Below are positions 19,294 to 23,190 of a DNA stretch of 23,190 bases, in pieces. This DNA is from Chara braunii (taxonomy: Eukaryota; Streptophyta; Charophyceae; Charales; Characeae), in assembly GCA_003427395.1 (NCBI GenBank), contig BFEA01000049.1, forward strand, positions 2,934,619 to 2,957,808. The letters run 5' to 3'. The translations under genes were made by a program, and so were the position numbers. Within the stretch, counting starts at the first letter, position 1, and the number at the start of each line of letters is the position of its first letter. Under the pieces are notes generated by a model that was given only the letters and a program-made list of their open reading frames with translations, was not told the DNA's origin and ran no database searches.

Positions 19294-19771
19294 CTACCTT
19301 ACCCTCAGCCAGCTCACCACCCCCATCATGTTGCCCTCCAACCCGTTTTCCCGCGATACCTTCCGCCACTTCTATGCTGCTCACCTCGCTATAGTAGTGC
19401 ACCCCCACCCCTCCATTCAGTGCGCCGTCCCAACCTTCTGCCTCCATGTTTTGCTCCTTAGTGTTGCGAAGCGAGGCCACAATATGATCGAGGTTTATTG
19501 CATAGTAACGGGGACCATCCCCGCCTGCGAAGATCGAGATCGTTTCCGCGCGGCACTTTTCCGAACTCTCACCACCCTCTATCCTGATTACCTCGCGTCC
19601 CTCCCTCACACCGGCAACCATTTCCCCCGCTTCCACCGCATCGTCCGCTACCAAGCGCTTCCAGAATCTGCAGCCGGGATGGAAAGGTTCCTGCNCCCGC
19701 TACCCCTAAGCCCTCCACCCCGCCATGCCGCCATGCACCGGCTCCCTTTTCCGCTTCCAGTTAATTACTGA
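19079..19771 (+). CDS. Accessory ORF5, right copy, open frame
   Basis: Open from 19079 to TAA 19769-19771, overlapping the end of ORF4 in another frame. The Met at 19148 (MATSQPRLRP, 207 residues) or the later MLPSNPFSRD at 19328 are alternative starts; the overlapping 5' part may be only a by-product of ORF4. The core from LPSNPFSRDTFRHFY through MIEVYCIVTG to YQALPESAAGMERF is conserved in the left copy apart from one stop. It has several His, Arg and aromatic residues and a Pro-rich C-terminus. No domain recognised. One codon contains N (19695). Confidence 0.55.
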   Translation: MRAGQACTSTTTQTKIRSRPDQNMATSQPRLRPHQHGDEVDPPPPQPVPQFADVPIRAISLRPRLLFRHPLDYLTLSQLTTPIMLPSNPFSRDTFRHFYAAHLAIVVHPHPSIQCAVPTFCLHVLLLSVAKRGHNMIEVYCIVTGTIPACEDRDRFRAALFRTLTTLYPDYLASLPHTGNHFPRFHRIVRYQALPESAAGMERFLXPLPLSPPPRHAAMHRLPFPLPVNY

Positions 19772-20016
19772 TGCAACCGGTAATGGGCACGTGTCGCGGC
19801 GACGGCACAAGAAAGATCCCGTCCTTGGATCGTCGAGAGCCCAATCTGAGGAACTAGTAGAAGAGCAGAACTGCCAAGTTGGATGACGTCCGCACGCAAT
19901 CGAACGGTAAGTGGGATAAAGGAAAGTGCTCTGCGTGTCGATCGATTAGAGAAATCGACACGTGTCAACAAGCAAGCAGGAGCTTCTTAGTATTGGAACC
20001 CCCTGGGCGTCACATA
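19772..20016 (+). other. 3' untranslated part of right element
   Basis: Non-coding. GTGTCGAT at 19936-19943 can pair with ATCGACAC at 19955-19962 (8-bp stem). A purine-rich stretch at about 19849-19876 is too far from the LTR to be a normal polypurine tract. The end is GGCGTCACATA followed by the LTR start. Confidence 0.6.
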
Positions 20017-20024
20017 TGTGACGA
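20009..20024. repeat. 16-bp perfect palindrome at body/LTR boundary (right copy)
   Basis: CGTCACATATGTGACG, identical to 1063-1078. The LTR terminus TGTGACG begins at 20017. Confidence 0.8.
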
Positions 20025-22279
20025 AACCACTTTCTGTTACGCGCGAGTTTCTGCGCAGTTGCAACGGGGGGTCCTAAGCTGGGAAGATTGGGCCAATTAC
20101 GAAAAACCGGGATCAGTGGAAAATTGCATCAGTACCCTTGCTTCTTCGTCTTTTTCATCGCTTCTTCAGGGCTGGGTGTGTCTTGGGACGGCCGGTGGAG
20201 CGATTGGTCGAATGGATGTCTGGCGCGTCGCCATTCGCGCGCGCGAATTAATAAATGTTGACGTCGTTTCTTTCGGTTCGGTTTCGATCTTTTGGGCGCG
20301 GACATCGCGCAAGAAATTGCTGAGCTCTTTTTAATTTCCTTTTGAAACCTTTTTAAATTTTTGTCGAGCCCCGATGGCTCTCGAAATTTCGGACTTTCCT
20401 TCTGGAATTTGTGCCTTTTGCTTTTTCGCATTAGATAGGAATTTAGGAATTTAGTAATTAGGATTTTTCCAGCCGCGCAGCGCTTTTTGTTCACGCGCTT
20501 CTTCGCGCGGCTGCAACGGAACTCTAATTAATCGGCGCCCATAATCGTTGGTGTAACTGTAATTTAAAGCAGGCGCCATTGTAACTGTATCTTTCTTCTT
20601 GCGCTTCGTCTTTCCCGCCCTCCCTCTCTTCCTCTTGCTGTGATTTTTGTGAACCACGGTTTGCATGCTCGGATCGATGCGTGGAGAAGGGCTATGTCCC
20701 CCACGCCGCGGCCCGATCATGCAGAACGCAGGCGCCCCCTCTCTAATCCCCGCTCTAAGTTCTGGTAATTCCGTGTCCTTCGCGCATGCATGCACGCCAT
20801 AAATTTCGGTTGCGCGATTAGTCAGCTCTCTTAACTCGTTGTTGGAAGCTCGGGGTTGCGCGATCAGGAAGGGTCGGCACACGACAGAAGTAAGAGGTGA
20901 GTAGAGTAGGAGTTGGGCGACCCGACGGGCTGGTGCCGAACGCGAGGGATTAACGTGGGCCACGACGGACTATGGGCACGGGCGAATTCGACGGGTGCGG
21001 GAGGACTAAGCGGGGTGACAACTGCGTGGGTTGGTGCGTGACGACAGACTGTCCGCATCGGAAAGAGAGAAAGAGAGGAAGAGAGAGTTGAGGATGATGG
21101 ACGTGGATTTGCGGTTTCTTTGTCTCTTTCCCCTCTTCACCTGTGTACATACATTTTGATTACGGCTCCGGGCGGTTTGCCCACACTTGTCTTCGCGATG
21201 TCCGCTTTTGCTTGCATTATGTGTATGATTGTCGAATGCATGGATGCATGAATGTTATGCCTGCTAGTTTTGCGGTAAATCCCTGCCCTTGCTTTTTGTT
21301 TGTGCCGAATCTTTGCTTTCACCGGATGCAGTGATAGATGGGATAAGAGTCTGGCCCGGATGTAGATTTCGTTTTTGCTTGTCCCCAGATGAGGTTGTGG
21401 TATGATCGCATCTTGCATAACCGAGACTTACAAAGCAACTAGGTGCGAAGTCCGGCCCCGTGAGCGCCGCACGATAACACGTGTAAACGAGATCCGAGTC
21501 GCGCCCTTGCACGCATTCCCGCGCGTCGACTCGCTCACCCCGAAAGGAATCACGGCGGAACCATCATCCCGTACGAGCATGATGAGGTGCCACTGAGTCA
21601 GCCTGTCCTACACGTGCTCGTGCGCGATGACAATATCCCGACCCGCGCTGGCCCATCGGCAATGATACCATGACGCGATCTTGGAACTCAGACTCGTCCT
21701 ATGACCCGGATTATTTTACCCCTATAATAAACGAGCTCGTAAGGACCCGATACACTTGTCACACGGAGAATCGGCTATGTCCGCGGGAATTCCACTGTGC
21801 CACCACTAGCGACCCTCGGTGCTCCGATTTCCCTTCCCCCGACCACACCTACTACTTCAACCACCCAGGATTCGTTGAGATCACCAACTCAGTGTCGTTC
21901 CGTGGCCGGCCATAGCCCCCTATTGGCCCAATACGTTTTGCGTGAACTGCCGACGCAACGGCGCGCAGAGCACTCAGGAATTCCGAAGGCCCAACCCAGG
22001 CACGCGGCGGCCTGCGCCGCGTGGCGGCCCCCGACGGCCTAACTTTTCAGGACCACCTCCACCATGGAGGAATTTTCCCGTAACCCGTCGTCCACAGTGT
22101 CCTGGTCCCTTGGAACTGTGAGACCCTTGCGTGCGCACCCCTCGTTTGCCCAATTACATTCATATCCTTAAGACTCCCCCACTTCCCCCAAAAATCCTTG
22201 GCACACCCCTTTTCGCACTTCCAGGCCCACACCCCACTCCGATCAGGAAATCGCGCTGGGCATGAGGTTGTGCGTCACA
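20017..22279 (+). repeat. LTR3, complete 3' LTR (2263 bp)
   Basis: Termini TGTGACG (20017-20023) and CGTCACA (22273-22279) form a 7-bp perfect inverted repeat with the TG...CA ends of LTRs, followed by the ATAC duplication. It matches LTR1 and both LTR2 fragments over their lengths. It has lost about 48 bases near 21182 that LTR1 and LTR2 keep, and about 41 bases near 21885 that LTR2 keeps. It contains TATAATAA at 21723-21730 and an AATAAA at 20250-20255. The length is large for fungal LTRs. An antisense frame (20963-20451, minus) parallels the one in LTR1. Confidence 0.92.
21723..21730 (+). promoter_or_regulatory. Candidate TATA box in LTR3
   Basis: TATAATAA, conserved in all three LTR copies that reach this point (7730-7737, 11075-11082). 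Function is inferred only from sequence and conservation. Confidence 0.35.
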
Positions 22280-22283
22280 ATAC
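22280..22283 (+). other. Target-site duplication ATAC, array end
   Basis: Directly follows the LTR terminus CGTCACA and matches ATAC on the minus strand at 9930-9927. Confidence 0.75.
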
Positions 22284-22337
22284 CGAGTGTTGTTGTCTAT
22301 CCTCGTTGTCCATGGTCACGGGTATCTTGGTCTAATG

Positions 22338-22713
22338 GAGTGGGATCCAGGTATTCGCCCTGGGTTCAGTTGTGGCTGGCATTGCAGTTACCTTAGTACG
22401 GGCTTCTCGGGGTGCTGGAACTGGCTCCAGGTGTTAGCTCTGGATTCAGTTGAGGCTGGCAGAGCAGTTACCTTAGTATGGACTTGTGGGGGTACTGGAA
22501 CAGACTTTAGGTGCTGGACTTGGGGGGTCCAGTCGTGGTTGATATAGCAGTTACCTTAGTACAGACTTATCGGGGTACCGGGACAGGTACTGGTCCAGAG
22601 GGTTCTAGTAGTGTGGCTGGCATAGCTGTCACCTCAGTGCAGACTTATCAAGGTACCAGAACGGGCTCCATGTACAGGTCCAGGGTGGTGTAGCTGTCAC
22701 CCTAGTACTGGCT
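22338..22713 (+). repeat. Degenerate minisatellite, about 76-83-bp units
   Basis: Units begin near 22369, 22449, 22532 and 22608, with a partial unit before and after (about 22684). Shared blocks are GGCTGGCA, GCAGTTACCTTAGTA, GGACTT or AGACTTAT, GGGGTAC, and CTGG near the end. Frames through it are chance products of the repeat. Confidence 0.8.
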
Positions 22714-22765
22714 AAGATCCTACAAGGGAACGGAGGGTCTTCAGCTGTCTGTCTCATACTGCAAC

Positions 22766-22916
22766 TGGCCTAGTTACTAGGCTATCAATTGGGATATCAA
22801 CTCGTCTATCAACTAGGACATCAACTTACCTATCAACTATGGGTATCGATCCCCCTATCCACTAGGCTGTCCATTAGGCTATCTAACTAGACTGTCAACT
22901 AGTCTATCAACTATGA
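22766..22916 (+). repeat. Degenerate short tandem repeat (about 13-16-bp units)
   Basis: Repeated variants of CTATCAACTAGG (for example CTATCAACTAGGACATCAA, CTATCAACTATGG) recur about ten times. Unit spacing is irregular. No coding signal. Confidence 0.75.
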
Positions 22917-22952
22917 TCTTAAACCACCAGTACCTCGCCCAGCTGAAAAAAA

Positions 22953-22983
22953 AAAGTCGCGGCCGTTAATGCGCCGCGACTTT
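22953..22983. repeat. Strong GC-rich hairpin flanked by A and T runs
   Basis: AAAGTCGCGGC pairs perfectly with GCCGCGACTTT across a 9-base loop (CGTTAATGC), giving an 11-bp stem. An A-run extends the left side. It resembles a bacterial intrinsic terminator in shape, but the context is eukaryotic, so it is more likely the end of a short mobile or foldback repeat, or a structured RNA 3' end. Confidence 0.7.
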
Positions 22984-23129
22984 CGGGGGTCGGGGATTTG
23001 AAGGACCGGTAGGAGCTCATTTACTTTAGAAATTAAAATAACCCCCTCCCAAAAAAAAGGACATACCACTTCAAAAAACAAGAAAAAAAAAACGAAAAAG
23101 AAACAACAAAATTCAAGGGCGCGGGGAGG

Positions 23130-23131
<2 letters not shown>
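22984..23131. other. A-rich intergenic sequence
   Basis: Several A runs (around 23052-23060 and 23076-23095) and one G-rich bit before the microsatellite. Nothing else recognised. Confidence 0.5.

Positions 23132-23190
<59 letters not shown>
23132..23190 (+). repeat. (TC)n microsatellite to the window end
   Basis: Uninterrupted TC dinucleotides for 59 bases, cut by the end of the window. A contig may have stopped here because of the repeat. Confidence 0.97.

Noticed and set aside
17705-19771. ORF3-ORF5 as an envelope gene
   Set aside because: The position is right, but no signal peptide, transmembrane helix or fusion-type Cys pattern was seen.
277-20810. Artificial palindromic read or contig
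   Set aside because: The arms differ by substitutions, private stops, indels and separate inversions, and the outer flanks differ, so this is not a simple fold-back artefact, though junction errors remain possible.
22287-22693. Open frames rich in Gly, Trp and Thr
   Set aside because: They run through a degenerate minisatellite and have no domain; stop-free by repeat composition.
22953-22983. Bacterial intrinsic terminator and a bacterial origin for the right flank
   Set aside because: The T-run is only three bases on the plus strand and everything else is eukaryotic repeat DNA.

Overview
The window is eukaryotic repeat DNA, most likely fungal and probably from a basidiomycete (inference from the style of the Ty3/gypsy pol protein and the tRNA-like sequences; no host gene is present to test it). 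Almost everything from 277 to 22279 is one family of large, decayed Ty3/gypsy LTR retrotransposon. No intact cellular gene was seen.

Layout: 1-276 flank with a tRNA-derived SINE-like sequence; 277-1069 LTR fragment (minus); 1070-7409 first element body on the minus strand (accessory ORF5, ORF4, ORF3, then integrase, RNase H, RT and the protease tail); 7410-8553 an inverted piece (LTR, then gag C-terminus/protease start); 8553-9926 LTR (minus); 9927-10119 flank with a second tRNA-like sequence; 10120-11661 LTR (plus); 11662-20016 second element body on the plus strand (primer binding site, gag, an inverted protease piece, RT, RNase H, PHD finger plus integrase, ORF3, ORF4, ORF5); 20017-22279 complete LTR; 22280-23190 flank with two degenerate tandem repeats, a strong hairpin and a CT microsatellite running off the end.

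The pieces fit one history. The LTR fragments at 277-1069 and 10120-11661 break at almost the same LTR position (about 794 and 803) and complement each other. Undoing an inversion of 277-10119 rebuilds the middle LTR and gives a tandem array LTR-body-LTR-body-LTR. Its two outer ends then carry the same 4-bp duplication, ATAC (9927-9930 on the minus strand, 22280-22283 on the plus strand), next to LTR termini TGTGACG...CGTCACA. Two smaller inversions (7410-8553 and 13016-13590) and a 19-nt inverted filler lie inside the bodies.

The ancestral element would be about 12.9 kb with LTRs of about 2.3 kb. Gag packages RNA, protease matures the polyprotein, RT/RNase H copies the RNA from a tRNA primer, and integrase inserts the cDNA. 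Unusual features are a canonical C4HC3 PHD finger directly upstream of the integrase zinc-binding domain, and three extra ORFs after integrase, two of them starting at ATGA stop/start overlaps. Both copies are dead: they carry shared and private stops, frameshifts, deletions, and one copy has an RT active site changed to YMDN. Most private stops are C-to-T or G-to-A changes, many at CpG.
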